A DNA stretch of 64,000 nt from Pseudomonadota bacterium (GTDB lineage: Bacteria > Pseudomonadota > Alphaproteobacteria > Rhizobiales > Aestuariivirgaceae), in the NCBI GenBank assembly GCA_963205315.1, contig CAUJIO010000009.1, positions 1 to 64,000 on the forward strand, in the 5' to 3' direction. Position 1 is the first letter of the stretch, and every line of letters starts with the position of its first letter. Positions 30,626-40,044 of this stretch are shown here, one piece after another. The notes under the pieces are model-generated. The model had not been told where the DNA came from, searched no databases, and saw nothing but the letters and a program-made list of their open reading frames with translations. A program made the translations under genes and the position numbers.

Positions 30626-32184
30626 TGTTCCAGACGGTCCGGCATTGCTTCAATCTGCTAAAGGCAGGGCGCACGCTGGCGGCCCATGACGCGCTGCTCA
30701 GCACCGAGCAGATGAACAGCCTCCCGTGGCTGGCACGATCGGGATTGAAGCTTGCAAAATTCGGAACGCGAAAGCCTGCCGTCGCGGGCAACCCTGCAGC
30801 GGCTGCGCTTGCCGCACTCGGACCCAGTTATATCAAGCTTGGCCAGTTCCTCGCCACGCGTCCAGATCTCGTAGGGCCACGCCGGGCCTTCGACCTCAAG
30901 TCGCTACAAGACAGATTGCCGCCATTTCCGATGGAAGCGGCGCGCGAGATCATTCGGCGCAATCTGGGAGCAGATGTCGGGCAGATCTTTGCGGAATTCG
31001 GCGATCCCGTTGCAGCGGCTTCGATCGCCCAAGTCCACAAGGCGGTGAGCCCCGAGGGCCGGGTGTTGGCCGTCAAGGTGTTGCGGCCAGGTGTCGAGAA
31101 ACGTTTTGCTGCCGATCTTGGCAGTTTCTTTTTTGCGGCCCGGCTGATGGAGCGTTTGAGCGCTGAAGGCCGCCGGCTGCGGCCCATTGCTGCCGTGCAG
31201 ATGCTCGAGCAGTCGATGAAGCAGGAGCTTGATCTCCGCATGGAAGCCTCGGCCATGTCGGAAATGGCCCAAAATACCAAGGACGATCCCGGATTTCGCA
31301 TTCCCAAGGTCGATTGGCAGCGCACGGCGCGCGAAGTCCTGACGACGGAGTGGATTGACGGCACGCCAATTGCCGACATCGACGGTTTGCGGGCGCGTGG
31401 CTTCGATCTCAAATCCCTGGGTGACCTCGTCATCCAGAGTTTCCTGCGGCATGCCATCCGGGATGGATTTTTTCATGCCGACATGCATCAGGGCAATCTT
31501 TTCGTCGACCACTCCGGCAAGCTGGTTGCAGTCGATTTCGGTATTGTCGGACGGCTGGGATCGAAGGAGAGCATGTTCCTGGCCGAGATCCTTTACGGCT
31601 TCATCACCCGGGACTACATGCGGGTGAGCCAGGTTCATTTCGACGCGGGATATGTGCCACGCGATCAAGACCCTGCGATCTTTGCGCAGGCGTTGCGCGC
31701 CATCGGCGAGCCGATCATGGATCGTGACGCCAGCGAAATCTCGATGGCCCGGCTGTTGACGCAACTCTTCGAGGTGACGGCGCAGTTCAACATGCAGACC
31801 CAGCCGCAATTGCTTTTGCTGCAGAAGACCATGGTCGTGGTCGAAGGCGTGGCGCGGACGCTCAACCCCAATCTCAACATGTGGGTTACCGCCGAGCCCG
31901 TCGTTCGCGGCTGGATCGAGCGCAAGCTGGGCCCCGTGGGCAAGATTGAAGACGCGACAGGATCAATTGGCAAACTCATCTTCAGTCTTCCCGCGATGCT
32001 GGATGATGCCCAACGTGCCACCGCTCTGTTGGCAGGCATGGCGCAGACCGGTGGGTTAAAGCTCGATGCCGAAACCACCGCCGAGCTGGCGCGAAAACAG
32101 GACAAATACGGCTGGCTCGTGCGGGCGAGCCTCGTGGTGGGGGCCATTTCGCTGGCTGTGATCGCATTCAATCTGGCGACATAA
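30625..32184 (+). CDS. ubiB: Ubiquinone biosynthesis kinase-like protein UbiB
   Basis: The 519-residue ABC1/UbiB protein has the K-x-G-Q motif (Y-I-K-L-G-Q-F-L), the A-rich loop S-I-A-Q-V-H-K-A, the catalytic-loop H-A-D-M-H-Q-G-N-L and D-F-G metal site, and a C-terminal pair of hydrophobic helices that anchors it in the inner membrane. It is an atypical ATPase that probably helps extract ubiquinone precursors. It is co-translated with ubiE. Confidence 0.95.
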   Translation: MFQTVRHCFNLLKAGRTLAAHDALLSTEQMNSLPWLARSGLKLAKFGTRKPAVAGNPAAAALAALGPSYIKLGQFLATRPDLVGPRRAFDLKSLQDRLPPFPMEAAREIIRRNLGADVGQIFAEFGDPVAAASIAQVHKAVSPEGRVLAVKVLRPGVEKRFAADLGSFFFAARLMERLSAEGRRLRPIAAVQMLEQSMKQELDLRMEASAMSEMAQNTKDDPGFRIPKVDWQRTAREVLTTEWIDGTPIADIDGLRARGFDLKSLGDLVIQSFLRHAIRDGFFHADMHQGNLFVDHSGKLVAVDFGIVGRLGSKESMFLAEILYGFITRDYMRVSQVHFDAGYVPRDQDPAIFAQALRAIGEPIMDRDASEISMARLLTQLFEVTAQFNMQTQPQLLLLQKTMVVVEGVARTLNPNLNMWVTAEPVVRGWIERKLGPVGKIEDATGSIGKLIFSLPAMLDDAQRATALLAGMAQTGGLKLDAETTAELARKQDKYGWLVRASLVVGAISLAVIAFNLAT

Positions 32185-32239
32185 CCAGCCTGTTTGCCGG
32201 GCGTTGGCAGTTCAGTCGATTTGCTGCCATAATGCGCGC

Positions 32240-33463
32240 ATGACTTCGCTCACTGGAAAGACCATACTTCTTATCATCGGTGGCGGCATCGCTGCCTACA
32301 AGTGTCACGAGCTGATCCGCCTCCTGAAGACCAGAGGCAGCCGGGTCAAGGTCATCATGACACGGGCAGCGGAAGAGTTCGTCACGCCATTGTCGCTCGC
32401 CAGCCTGTCAGGCGAGAAGGTACACACGGCGCTGTTCAATCTCACCGACGAAATCGAGATGGGACATATCGAGCTGTCACGCGCCGCTGATTTGCTCGTT
32501 GTTGCCCCGGCCACCGCAGATCTCATGGCGAAAATGGCGCACGGCCTGGCTGATGATCTTGCATCGACCGCATTGCTCGCAACCGACAAGGCGGTGCTCG
32601 TCGCACCGGCAATGAATGTGCGGATGTGGAATCATCCCTCAACCCAGCGCAACATCTCACAATTGAAACGCGATGGCGTCAGCTTCGTCGGTCCCAATGC
32701 CGGAGAGATGGCCTGCGGTGAATTCGGCCCCGGCCGCATGGCGGAACCGGCCGAGATCGTTTCTGCAATCACCACTCTTCTGCAACCAAAGGAACGGCCG
32801 CTGGCGGGACGCAAGGTTCTGATCACCGCAGGGCCGACACGTGAGCCGATTGATCCTGTGCGCTATATTTCGAATTATTCCTCCGGCAAACAGGGCTATG
32901 CAATTGCCGAGGCTGCCGTTGCCCTCGGCGCGGAAACTGTCCTGGTTTCCGGTCCGGTTTCGCTACCCATTCCGCCTGGCGTGCAGATGATGCCCGTCGA
33001 GTCGGCCCGGGACATGTTGAAGGTTTGCGAAGCCGAACTTCCATGCGATATCGCCATTTTTGCCGCAGCAGTTGCGGACTGGCGCGTTGGCGACGCCGCC
33101 GGAGAGAAGCTCAAAAAGGGATCCGGCGGACCGCCTCAACTCGCACTTACCGAGAACCCCGACATTCTCCGCACAATCGCACTCCGAAAAGAGGGACGGC
33201 CACTGCTTGTCGTGGGATTTGCTGCCGAAACGGAACAGGTTGTGAAGCATGCCACTGAGAAGCTGGAAAAGAAGGGATGCGACCTTATTGTTGCCAACGA
33301 CGTCAGCCCTGAGAAGGGTGTATTTGGCGGCGACCAGAACAGTGTGCATCTCGTCTCGAAAAGCGGCGTTGAAAGCTGGCCGGCCATGAGCAAACGCGAC
33401 GTGGCACACCGCCTGATGCTGCAGCTGTCCGAGATGCTGCATCACCAGAGGACGACACCGTGA
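32240..33463 (+). CDS. coaBC: Bifunctional phosphopantothenoylcysteine decarboxylase / phosphopantothenate-cysteine ligase
   Basis: From ATG 32240 it has 407 residues. The N-terminal CoaC flavoprotein part has G-G-G-I-A-A-Y-K and the P-A-M-N-V-R-M-W active-site motif. The CoaB part has [14 protein letters not shown] and the K-x-K-K-like stretch L-K-K-G-S-G. It carries out two steps of coenzyme A synthesis. Its stop overlaps the GTG start of dut (GTGA). With coaA and coaE the window holds three CoA loci. Confidence 0.96.
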   Translation: MTSLTGKTILLIIGGGIAAYKCHELIRLLKTRGSRVKVIMTRAAEEFVTPLSLASLSGEKVHTALFNLTDEIEMGHIELSRAADLLVVAPATADLMAKMAHGLADDLASTALLATDKAVLVAPAMNVRMWNHPSTQRNISQLKRDGVSFVGPNAGEMACGEFGPGRMAEPAEIVSAITTLLQPKERPLAGRKVLITAGPTREPIDPVRYISNYSSGKQGYAIAEAAVALGAETVLVSGPVSLPIPPGVQMMPVESARDMLKVCEAELPCDIAIFAAAVADWRVGDAAGEKLKKGSGGPPQLALTENPDILRTIALRKEGRPLLVVGFAAETEQVVKHATEKLEKKGCDLIVANDVSPEKGVFGGDQNSVHLVSKSGVESWPAMSKRDVAHRLMLQLSEMLHHQRTTP

Positions 33464-33900
33464 TCAAGGTCGATATCAACCAACTTGAACATGGGAAAGA
33501 TTTGCCACTTCCGGCCTATGAGTCCAGTGGTGCGGCGGGGATGGACTTGCGAGCCGCGGCGGACATGACACTCGGGCCGGGAGCGCGCTGCCTGGTGCCC
33601 ACCGGAATCGCCATTGCGCTGCCGGAGGGCTTTGAGGCGCAGGTGCGGCCCAGATCGGGTCTGGCGGTCAAGCATGGCATTACCGTTCTCAACGCCCCTG
33701 GCACCATCGACAGCGATTATCGCGGTGAGGTGAAGGTGCCGCTGATCAATCATGGCAACGAGGATTTCGTGATTGCCCGCGGAGACCGGATCGCCCAGAT
33801 GATTATCGCCCCTGTGACCCGCGTCGTCTGGAACAGTTCCGCCCGTCTCGCCGAGACTGACCGTGGCGGGGCAGGCTTCGGATCATCAGGCAAACGCTAA
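33460..33900 (+). CDS. dut: dUTP diphosphatase (dUTPase)
   Basis: This 146-residue trimeric enzyme has all five family motifs, including A-G-M-D-L-R-A, R-S-G-L-A, the catalytic-loop [15 protein letters not shown] and the C-terminal [10 protein letters not shown]. It hydrolyses dUTP to keep uracil out of DNA. It starts with GTG, overlapping coaBC by four bases, and ends one base into moeB. Confidence 0.96.
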   Translation: MIKVDINQLEHGKDLPLPAYESSGAAGMDLRAAADMTLGPGARCLVPTGIAIALPEGFEAQVRPRSGLAVKHGITVLNAPGTIDSDYRGEVKVPLINHGNEDFVIARGDRIAQMIIAPVTRVVWNSSARLAETDRGGAGFGSSGKR

Positions 33901-34715
33901 TGGCACTGTCCGACGACGAGATCGAGCGCTATGCACGTCACCTGGTGTTGCATGAGGTTGGTGGCCCCGGACAGAACAAGCTCAAGGCTGCACGCGTTCT
34001 GGTCATTGGTGCTGGTGGTTTGGGGGCACCGTTGATCTACTATCTCGCCGCCGCCGGCGTCGGCACGATCGGCATCATCGATCACGACATCGTCGGACTA
34101 TCCAACTTGCAGCGGCAGATCATTCACACGACATCGCGTGTCGGACAGCCAAAGACTGCAAGTGCAAGGGAGACTGTTCAGTCTCTCAATCCGCATGTGG
34201 ACGTGATCGAACACAGTTATCGCATCACCACTGCCAATGCGCTGGAGATCGTGACCCAATATGATCTCGTGGCCGATGGATGTGATAACTTTCCGACGCG
34301 GTTTCTCGTCAGCGATGCTTGCTATTTCGCCAGAAAGACTTTGGTGTCAGCGGCGGTCGGACAGTTCGATGGTCAGATTTCGACCTTCAAGCCTTACGAG
34401 AAAACATCTGACGGAACCCCGTTTCCGACCTACCGCTGTCTGATGGGTGAACTTCCGCCTCGCGGGCTTTTTCCGGCCTGCGAAGAGGCAGGTATTCTTG
34501 GCGCTCTTCCCGGATTGCTGGGATCCATGCAGGCGATGGAGGTTCTGAAGGAAATCCTTGGCGCTGGCGACAGTCTCGCCGGACGCCTTCTGATGTATGA
34601 TGCATTGGCCGCGCGCTTCTATGAAACACGACTGGCATGGAACCCCGAAAATCCGCTAACCGGGCGCAATGCTTCGATCACCTCTCTTGAGGCCGAGAAC
34701 TATATCGACCGCTAG
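33900..34715 (+). CDS. moeB: MoeB/ThiF/HesA-family E1-like adenylyltransferase
   Basis: The 271-residue protein has the nucleotide motif V-I-G-A-G-G-L-G-A-P, the R-x-x-x-x-x-Q-R-like S-N-L-Q-R-Q-I-I-H arginine region, D-G-C-D-N-F and the catalytic-cysteine segment A-C-E-E-A-G. It activates the C-terminus of MoaD or ThiS. Of the CxxC zinc ligands of E. coli MoeB, only one Cys remains (T-Y-R-C-L) and the second pair is absent, so this form probably binds no zinc. Which carrier it serves is not certain. It overlaps dut by one base. Confidence 0.87.
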   Translation: MALSDDEIERYARHLVLHEVGGPGQNKLKAARVLVIGAGGLGAPLIYYLAAAGVGTIGIIDHDIVGLSNLQRQIIHTTSRVGQPKTASARETVQSLNPHVDVIEHSYRITTANALEIVTQYDLVADGCDNFPTRFLVSDACYFARKTLVSAAVGQFDGQISTFKPYEKTSDGTPFPTYRCLMGELPPRGLFPACEEAGILGALPGLLGSMQAMEVLKEILGAGDSLAGRLLMYDALAARFYETRLAWNPENPLTGRNASITSLEAENYIDR

Positions 34716-34786
34716 CGCATTGGGCGAGCAAGTGGAGACGCCTGCGACGCGAAAAATGCGCCACATTCAGAGTGATCGAGCAACTG

Positions 34787-34810
34787 GTCGGCGCTTGATC
34801 GAGCGCCGAC
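34787..34810. terminator. Perfect hairpin between convergent moeB and fabI
   Basis: GTCGGCGCT (34787-34795) pairs exactly with AGCGCCGAC (34802-34810) around a 6-base loop. It lies four bases beyond the fabI stop and 71 after moeB. On the fabI strand a TTTTT run follows some 30 bases later, not directly, so it may be an imperfect bidirectional terminator. Confidence 0.5.
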
Positions 34811-34814
34811 TGCT

Positions 34815-35615
34815 CTACGAGTTCTTGATATCCTCGGGCCTCGGCATCGAGATAATGTTGTAGCCTGAATCGACGTAGTGAATCTCGCCTGTAACCCCGC
34901 CTGAGAGCGGCGACAGCAGATAGAGACCTGCGCCACCCACTTCCTCAAGGGTGATGGTCCGGCGCAACGGCGCATGATTCTGCTGGTAACTGAACATGGC
35001 GCGTGCGTCACCGATGCCAGCGCCTGCCAGCGTGCGCATCGGACCCGCCGAGATGGCATTCACGCGAATGCCCTGCGGGCCATAATCCGCCGCCAAATAG
35101 CGGACCGAGGATTCAAGTGCTGCCTTGGCAACGCCCATCACATTGTAGTTCGGCATGACCCGAACCGAGCCGCCGTATGTGAGCGTAATGATCGAACCAC
35201 CGTCGGGCATCAACTCGGCGGCCTTGCGGGTGATCTCCGTGAAGGAGAAGCAGGAGATCACCATGGTGCGAATGAAGTTCTCGCGCGTCGTGTTGGCGTA
35301 CTTGCCCTTGAGTTCATTCTTGTCAGAAAAGGCAATGGCGTGAACGAGAAAATCGATCTTGCCCCATTCGGCCTTCAGCGCCTCGAATACCTTGTCGACC
35401 GTTGAAACGTCTTCGACATCACAGGGGAGCAGCAATGAGGAGCCGACCGAATCGGCGAGCGGCTTGACGCGCTTGCCAAAGGCCTCACCCTGATAGGTGA
35501 AGGCCATTTCCGCGCCTTGTTTGTGCAATTGCTGGGCAATACCCCAGGCAATCGAATGATCGTTCGCGACACCCATCACCAGGCCGCGCCGTCCCGTCAT
35601 CAGTTTATCTGTCAT
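34815..35615 (-). CDS. fabI: Enoyl-[acyl-carrier-protein] reductase (NADH) FabI
   Basis: From the ATG at 35615 it has 266 residues. It is an atypical SDR with G-V-A-N-D-H-S-I-A-W-G in place of the usual glycine motif, the Y-x6-K active site seen as Y-N-V-M-G-V-A-K-A, and S-A-G-P-M-R-T. It does the last reduction of fatty acid elongation. The start lies four bases after the fabB stop, so fabA-fabB-fabI form one operon, with fabA first. Confidence 0.95.
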   Translation of the reverse strand: MTDKLMTGRRGLVMGVANDHSIAWGIAQQLHKQGAEMAFTYQGEAFGKRVKPLADSVGSSLLLPCDVEDVSTVDKVFEALKAEWGKIDFLVHAIAFSDKNELKGKYANTTRENFIRTMVISCFSFTEITRKAAELMPDGGSIITLTYGGSVRVMPNYNVMGVAKAALESSVRYLAADYGPQGIRVNAISAGPMRTLAGAGIGDARAMFSYQQNHAPLRRTITLEEVGGAGLYLLSPLSGGVTGEIHYVDSGYNIISMPRPEDIKNS

Positions 35616-35619
35616 ATGC

Positions 35620-36834
35620 TCAGCCGTTGTATCGCTGGAAGACGAGGGTTGCGTTGGTGCCACCGAAGCCGAAGCTATTCGACATCACAACGTCAATCTT
35701 GGCATTATCAATCCGTTTACGGACGATCGGGATATCTGCAAACTCTGGATCGAGTTCCTCGATGTTGGCACTTTCGCAGATGAAATTGTTCTTCATCATC
35801 AGAATGCAATAGATCGCTTCCTGCACGCCGGTGGCACCGAGCGAATGACCGGTCAGGGACTTGGTGCCGGAAATCGCCGGGATGTCGGCGCCGAAAACGG
35901 TACGAATTGCTTCGATTTCCTTTTTGTCGCCGATCGGCGTCGAGGTTGCGTGCGGATTGATGTAGTCAATTTTGTTCTTCATGCCCGCCATGGCCTGGCG
36001 CATGCAGCGGGCAGCACCTTCGCCGGAGGGCTGCACCATATCGTAGCCATCCGATGTCGCCCCATAGCCGACAAGTTCGCCATAGATCTTTGCGCCGCGG
36101 GCCTTTGCATGTTCGAGTTCTTCCAGAACGACGGTGCCGGCTCCTCCGGCAATGACGAAGCCGTCACGATTCTTGTCGTAGGCGCGGGAGGCCTTGTGCG
36201 GCGTTGCGTTGAACTTGGACGACATGGCGCCCATGGCATCAAACAGAACGGACAGGGTCCAGTCGAGCTCTTCGCCTCCTCCTGCAAACATCACATCCTG
36301 TTTGCCCCACTGAATCATCTCTGCCGCATTGCCAATGCAATGCGCCGACGTGGCACAGGCGGACGAGATGGAGTAGTTCACGCCCCGAATCCCGAAGGGT
36401 GTCGCGAGCGTTGCAGAATTGGTGCTCGACATCGCCGCTGGCACGGCGAAAGGACCGACGCGCTTCGGGCCCTTCTCGCGTGTCGTATCCGCGGCCTGCA
36501 CGATCGTCCGGGTCGATGGCCCCCCAGAGCCCATGATGATTCCCGTGCGATCGTTCTTGACGTCTTTTTCATCGAGGCCAGAATCGACGATCGCCTGCTG
36601 CATCGCGACGTAATTCCATGCTGCACCGTCCCCCATGAAGCGGCGGACCCGGCGGTCCACGGATTCGAGATCATAGGTGGGCGCTCCATGCACCTGACAG
36701 CGGAACCCGAACTTCTCGTAAGACTCCGCCTTGACGATTCCAGACTTTGCTTCGTGGAGGGAGTTCAGGACTTCCTGAACATTGTTTCCGATACTCGACA
36801 CAATGCCGAGACCGGTGACGACAACTCGCCGCAT
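35620..36834 (-). CDS. fabB: Beta-ketoacyl-ACP synthase I FabB
   Basis: The 404-residue condensing enzyme has the nucleophile Cys in [10 protein letters not shown] and the two histidines in N-P-H-A-T-S-T and L-T-G-H-S-L-G-A. Its place between fabA and fabI, and its sequence, fit FabB (unsaturated fatty acid elongation) rather than FabF. It starts with ATG 16 bases after fabA. Confidence 0.95.
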   Translation of the reverse strand: MRRVVVTGLGIVSSIGNNVQEVLNSLHEAKSGIVKAESYEKFGFRCQVHGAPTYDLESVDRRVRRFMGDGAAWNYVAMQQAIVDSGLDEKDVKNDRTGIIMGSGGPSTRTIVQAADTTREKGPKRVGPFAVPAAMSSTNSATLATPFGIRGVNYSISSACATSAHCIGNAAEMIQWGKQDVMFAGGGEELDWTLSVLFDAMGAMSSKFNATPHKASRAYDKNRDGFVIAGGAGTVVLEELEHAKARGAKIYGELVGYGATSDGYDMVQPSGEGAARCMRQAMAGMKNKIDYINPHATSTPIGDKKEIEAIRTVFGADIPAISGTKSLTGHSLGATGVQEAIYCILMMKNNFICESANIEELDPEFADIPIVRKRIDNAKIDVVMSNSFGFGGTNATLVFQRYNG

Positions 36835-36850
36835 CTTCCTATCCTCTTGT

Positions 36851-37363
36851 TCAGGCTGCCGGTTGGAACAGGCCGACCTTCATATCGGTGACGTGGTAGA
36901 CAGCCTCCCCGTCCGCCCTCATGATGCCGTTGGCGACGGCAAGCTTGAGTTTGCGCAGGATCAGCCGCGTCACATCCACTTCGTACGTCACTTTCTTGAT
37001 GGCAGGGGTCACCATGCCGCCAAGCTTCACCTCTCCGACACCAAGCGCCCGACCCTTGCCAGGTTCACCGAGCCAGCCGAGAAAGAAGCCAGTCAACTGC
37101 CAGAGCGCATCAAGGCCGAGGCATCCCGGCATCACCGGATCGCCCTGAAAATGGCAGGGAAAGAACCATAAATCCGGCTTGATATCGAACTCTGCGACAA
37201 CTTTTCCCAATCCTGCCGAGCCGCCATCCTTTGAGATTTCGGTGATGCGGTCAAACATCAGCATCGGCGGCAGGGGTAGCTGGGCGTTGCCAGGCCCGAA
37301 AAGCTCGCCACGTCCACAAGCCAGAAGATCCTCGAAGTCGTAGCTCGATTTTTGTGCAGTCAT
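36851..37363 (-). CDS. fabA: 3-hydroxydecanoyl-ACP dehydratase/isomerase FabA
   Basis: From ATG 37363 it has 170 residues, the family's normal length. The hot-dog fold carries the catalytic His in [17 protein letters not shown] and D in L-G-L-D-A-L-W-Q. It introduces the cis double bond at the C10 stage. It leads the fabA-fabB-fabI operon and faces irr across 156 bases, the arrangement seen in rhizobia. Confidence 0.95.
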   Translation of the reverse strand: MTAQKSSYDFEDLLACGRGELFGPGNAQLPLPPMLMFDRITEISKDGGSAGLGKVVAEFDIKPDLWFFPCHFQGDPVMPGCLGLDALWQLTGFFLGWLGEPGKGRALGVGEVKLGGMVTPAIKKVTYEVDVTRLILRKLKLAVANGIMRADGEAVYHVTDMKVGLFQPAA

Positions 37364-37519
37364 TGTCGATAGCAGCCCCAAAATCCCCGGCCTGACCGGG
37401 ACGTTGACGTTCCTATCACATGGAAATGGGGGGTCCAAGCCTACTTTGCACTGTGCGATCGCGCCGCAATAGGGCCCAGATTGCTTTGTTGATTGGGTTT
37501 CGCGTATAAGGTTCGAAGA

Positions 37520-37933
37520 ATGTCTTTACATGAAACAGAATTGGCCGGCCGACTCAGGCTGGCGGGTCTGCGTCCGACCCGTCAGCGGTTGTCGCTTGCG
37601 CAAATCCTGTTCGGTTCCGGCGATCGCCATGTCAGTGCTGAAGCACTGCACCAGGAGGCGTTGGCCGCCAAGATCAATGTTTCACTGGCTACCGTCTATA
37701 ATACTCTCAACCAATTCAAGGCAGCCGGGCTGTTGCGCGAGGTGGCGTTCGAAGGCGACAGGAGCTTCTTCGACACCAATACTTCGAACCACTTCCACTA
37801 TTATCTCGAGGAAACCGGCGGCCTGGTCGATATCGGAACCGAAACACTCGAGGTGACCGGCCTCCCCGCGTTGCCCGATGGCACGGAAATCGACCGCATC
37901 GACATCATCGTACGGTTGCGCAAGACGGTCTGA
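37520..37933 (+). CDS. irr: Iron response regulator Irr (Fur superfamily)
   Basis: The 137-residue protein has the Irr/Fur winged-helix hallmark L-R-P-T-R-Q-R and [10 protein letters not shown], then a dimer domain with N-H-F-H-Y-Y. The divergent fabA-fabB-fabI neighbour is diagnostic of Irr in Rhizobiales. Irr senses heme and controls heme and iron genes under low iron. There is no GCPWH-type heme motif at the N-terminus, and the usual H-H-H is H-F-H. A likely target box lies upstream of katG in this window. ATG 37520 is chosen over the upstream 37493 start because the protein then begins like its relatives. Confidence 0.88.
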   Translation: MSLHETELAGRLRLAGLRPTRQRLSLAQILFGSGDRHVSAEALHQEALAAKINVSLATVYNTLNQFKAAGLLREVAFEGDRSFFDTNTSNHFHYYLEETGGLVDIGTETLEVTGLPALPDGTEIDRIDIIVRLRKTV

Positions 37934-37940
37934 AGCTTCT

Positions 37941-38819
37941 TCAGGCTGCCGCGGAATCGTTGCCCAGAATACCTGCCTCCCAGCCGAGAATGGCCTGCTT
38001 GCGCGTCAGGCCCCAGTGATAGCCTCCGAGACCTCCAGACTTCGCTAGCACGCGGTGACACGGCACGACAAAGGAGATCGGGTTCCTTCCCACTGCCGAA
38101 CCGACGGCACGCGCTGCCTTGGCACTGCCGATATGGGCGGCAATGCCGGAATAGGTCGTGGCCCGGCCAATTGGAATTCTCAGCAGCGTCTGCCAAACCT
38201 TGGTGTCGAACTCCGACCCGATAAAGACGATACGGAGCGGTTCGTCGGCTTTCCACTGAGCCGGACTGAAGATGCGCGCGGCGATTGGTGCGGTGGCGGT
38301 CTCATCCTGTACATAGCTGGCCTCCGGCCAGCGCTTCATCATGTCCGCCAGGGTCGTCTGCTCGTTTCCGGCATCCGCGAAGGCAATGCCACAGATGCCA
38401 TAGTCGGTGACCATGATCAGCGCGCGGCCAAACGGGCAGTCATGAAAACCGTAACGGATCGACAGGCCCTGCCCTCTCACCTTGTAAAGGCCAGGCGACA
38501 TGCCTTCGTGGGTGACAAACAGATCATGCAGCCTGCCGGGCCCTGAGAGTCCCACCTCATAGGCCGTATCCAGAACGCTGGCCGAATTGCGCAACAGTTT
38601 GCGGGCGTGATCTATCGTGAGGGCCTGCAAGAAGGCCTTGGGGCTGAGGCCGGCCCAGCGCATGAACAGCCTTTGCATATGGGCTGCGCTGATACCGTTG
38701 CGCTCGGCTAGCGTTTCAAGCGATGGCTGTTCCCGCCAGTTCTCGCGCAGGAAAGCCAGATTGCGGCAGACCAGTTCATAGTCCCTGGCTGCCACTTGCA
38801 TGGAATTTGTCTCGGTCAT
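37941..38819 (-). CDS. AraC-type HTH fused to methylated-DNA-protein cysteine methyltransferase (Ada-like)
   Basis: The 292-residue protein has an AraC helix-turn-helix domain (residues ~20-115; L-A-E-R-N-G-I-S-A-A-H-M-Q-R-L-F), a central ribonuclease-like segment and the MGMT domain with acceptor Cys in V-V-P-C-H-R-V. It would remove alkyl groups from O6-alkylguanine and may also act as a regulator. The N-terminal zinc-binding Ada domain that senses methylphosphotriesters is missing, so it differs from E. coli Ada. It is convergent with irr, 7 bases apart. Confidence 0.88.
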   Translation of the reverse strand: MTETNSMQVAARDYELVCRNLAFLRENWREQPSLETLAERNGISAAHMQRLFMRWAGLSPKAFLQALTIDHARKLLRNSASVLDTAYEVGLSGPGRLHDLFVTHEGMSPGLYKVRGQGLSIRYGFHDCPFGRALIMVTDYGICGIAFADAGNEQTTLADMMKRWPEASYVQDETATAPIAARIFSPAQWKADEPLRIVFIGSEFDTKVWQTLLRIPIGRATTYSGIAAHIGSAKAARAVGSAVGRNPISFVVPCHRVLAKSGGLGGYHWGLTRKQAILGWEAGILGNDSAAA

Positions 38820-38866
38820 GGGCAGAGATTAGTCCCTGGACACCTTGCTTCCCACCCGAAACCTGA

Positions 38867-39343
38867 TCAGATCCGGGGAATGGCCAGAGCTTGCCTCAGC
38901 GCAATCGCCAGCGTTTTCCGTTCGTCGGGCGCCAGGAACTCACCAATCGTTTCGCGGGTTTGACCGGAAACCAGGCACAACCGGCCGATCAGTTCCCGCT
39001 CTCTGTCCTCTTGCAGTTCAACCCTCACCCAGCGCCTCACAAACCGGCATTGAACCGCCGGCCGGTCCTCGCGCAAACGTTCAAGAACCACTTCGTGATC
39101 GGTTATGCTGATCCGCTCCTGCTGGCGGGCATCCGAAAAATTCGCCTGGAAGGCCCACCAGACAAGCAGCACGTCCAGCCCCGCAAAGCCTGCGATCGGC
39201 CAGGCCCCAAGCGCGGCAAACAGACCGCCGATCGTCAGATTGACCAGGACAACCAGACCCATCACGACCAGAAAGCCTTGTTTTGAGAGGCTCCGGTGCG
39301 GCGTCAGCACGGCATGCCAGGTTTTGCTATTGCCAGTATCCAT
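38867..39343 (-). CDS. DUF2244 membrane protein
   Basis: The 158-residue protein starts at ATG 39343. Two hydrophobic spans lie at about 25-45 and 52-70 after a W-H-A-V-L-T-P-H-R-S-L motif, followed by a cytosolic beta-rich part (I-S-I-T-D-H-E-V-V-L). This matches the DUF2244 family, common in alphaproteobacteria and of unknown role. It is divergent from nth across 41 bases, as in many relatives. Confidence 0.8.
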   Translation of the reverse strand: MDTGNSKTWHAVLTPHRSLSKQGFLVVMGLVVLVNLTIGGLFAALGAWPIAGFAGLDVLLVWWAFQANFSDARQQERISITDHEVVLERLREDRPAVQCRFVRRWVRVELQEDRERELIGRLCLVSGQTRETIGEFLAPDERKTLAIALRQALAIPRI

Positions 39344-39384
39344 CACCCTGTCCTACCCATGAAGCAACAAGAGAACAGTGATTC

Positions 39385-40044
39385 ATGGCCAAAGCAAGCC
39401 GCCTCAAACCGGCCGATATCGAAGAAGTATTTCGCCGTTTTCAGGCCGTCAATCCCGAGCCCAAAGGCGAGCTCCATTCTGTCAACGACTATACGTTGCT
39501 GGTGGCGGTGGTACTTTCGGCGCAAGCGACTGACGAAGGCGTAAACCGGGCCACCCGGACGCTATTCGCGATCGCCGATTCCCCGCAAAAGATGGTGGCC
39601 CTGGGAGAGGACAAGTTACGCGACTATATCAAGACGATCGGACTGTTCCGCGGCAAGGCTAAAAATGTCATCGCATTGTCCCGGCAGCTCATCGAAAAAC
39701 ATGATGGCAAGGTACCCGACGACCGCGCCGCGCTGGAAGCGCTTCCAGGTGTCGGCCGCAAGACGGCGAACGTCATTCTCAACAGTGCCTTCGGTCATCC
39801 GACGATTGCCGTTGACACGCATCTCTTCAGGCTTGGCAACCGCATGGGACTGGCGCCTGGCAAGACACCGTATGACGTGGAAATGAAGCTCCTGAAGGTT
39901 GTGCCCGAAGCCTATGGCCGGCACGCCCACCATTGGCTGATCCTCCATGGCCGATATGTCTGCAAGGCGCGCAAGCCAGAATGCTGGCGCTGCATTGTCG
40001 CCGACCTTTGCCCCTTCAAGCCGAAGACGCCCGGACCTGCTTGA
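39385..40044 (+). CDS. nth: Endonuclease III (DNA glycosylase/AP lyase)
   Basis: The 219-residue enzyme has the helix-hairpin-helix L-P-G-V-G-R-K-T-A with the catalytic Lys, the catalytic Asp in A-V-D-T-H-L-F-R, and the C-terminal iron-sulfur pattern C-x6-C-x2-C-x5-C. It removes oxidised pyrimidines. Its last 29 bases overlap the convergent EI24 gene, so the final residues of both are encoded by the same DNA. Confidence 0.96.
   Translation: MAKASRLKPADIEEVFRRFQAVNPEPKGELHSVNDYTLLVAVVLSAQATDEGVNRATRTLFAIADSPQKMVALGEDKLRDYIKTIGLFRGKAKNVIALSRQLIEKHDGKVPDDRAALEALPGVGRKTANVILNSAFGHPTIAVDTHLFRLGNRMGLAPGKTPYDVEMKLLKVVPEAYGRHAHHWLILHGRYVCKARKPECWRCIVADLCPFKPKTPGPA

Noticed and set aside
35845-36891. 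A 348-codon plus-strand frame opposite fabB
   Set aside because: fabB is unambiguous on the other strand; the shadow has low-complexity Arg/His composition and no motif.
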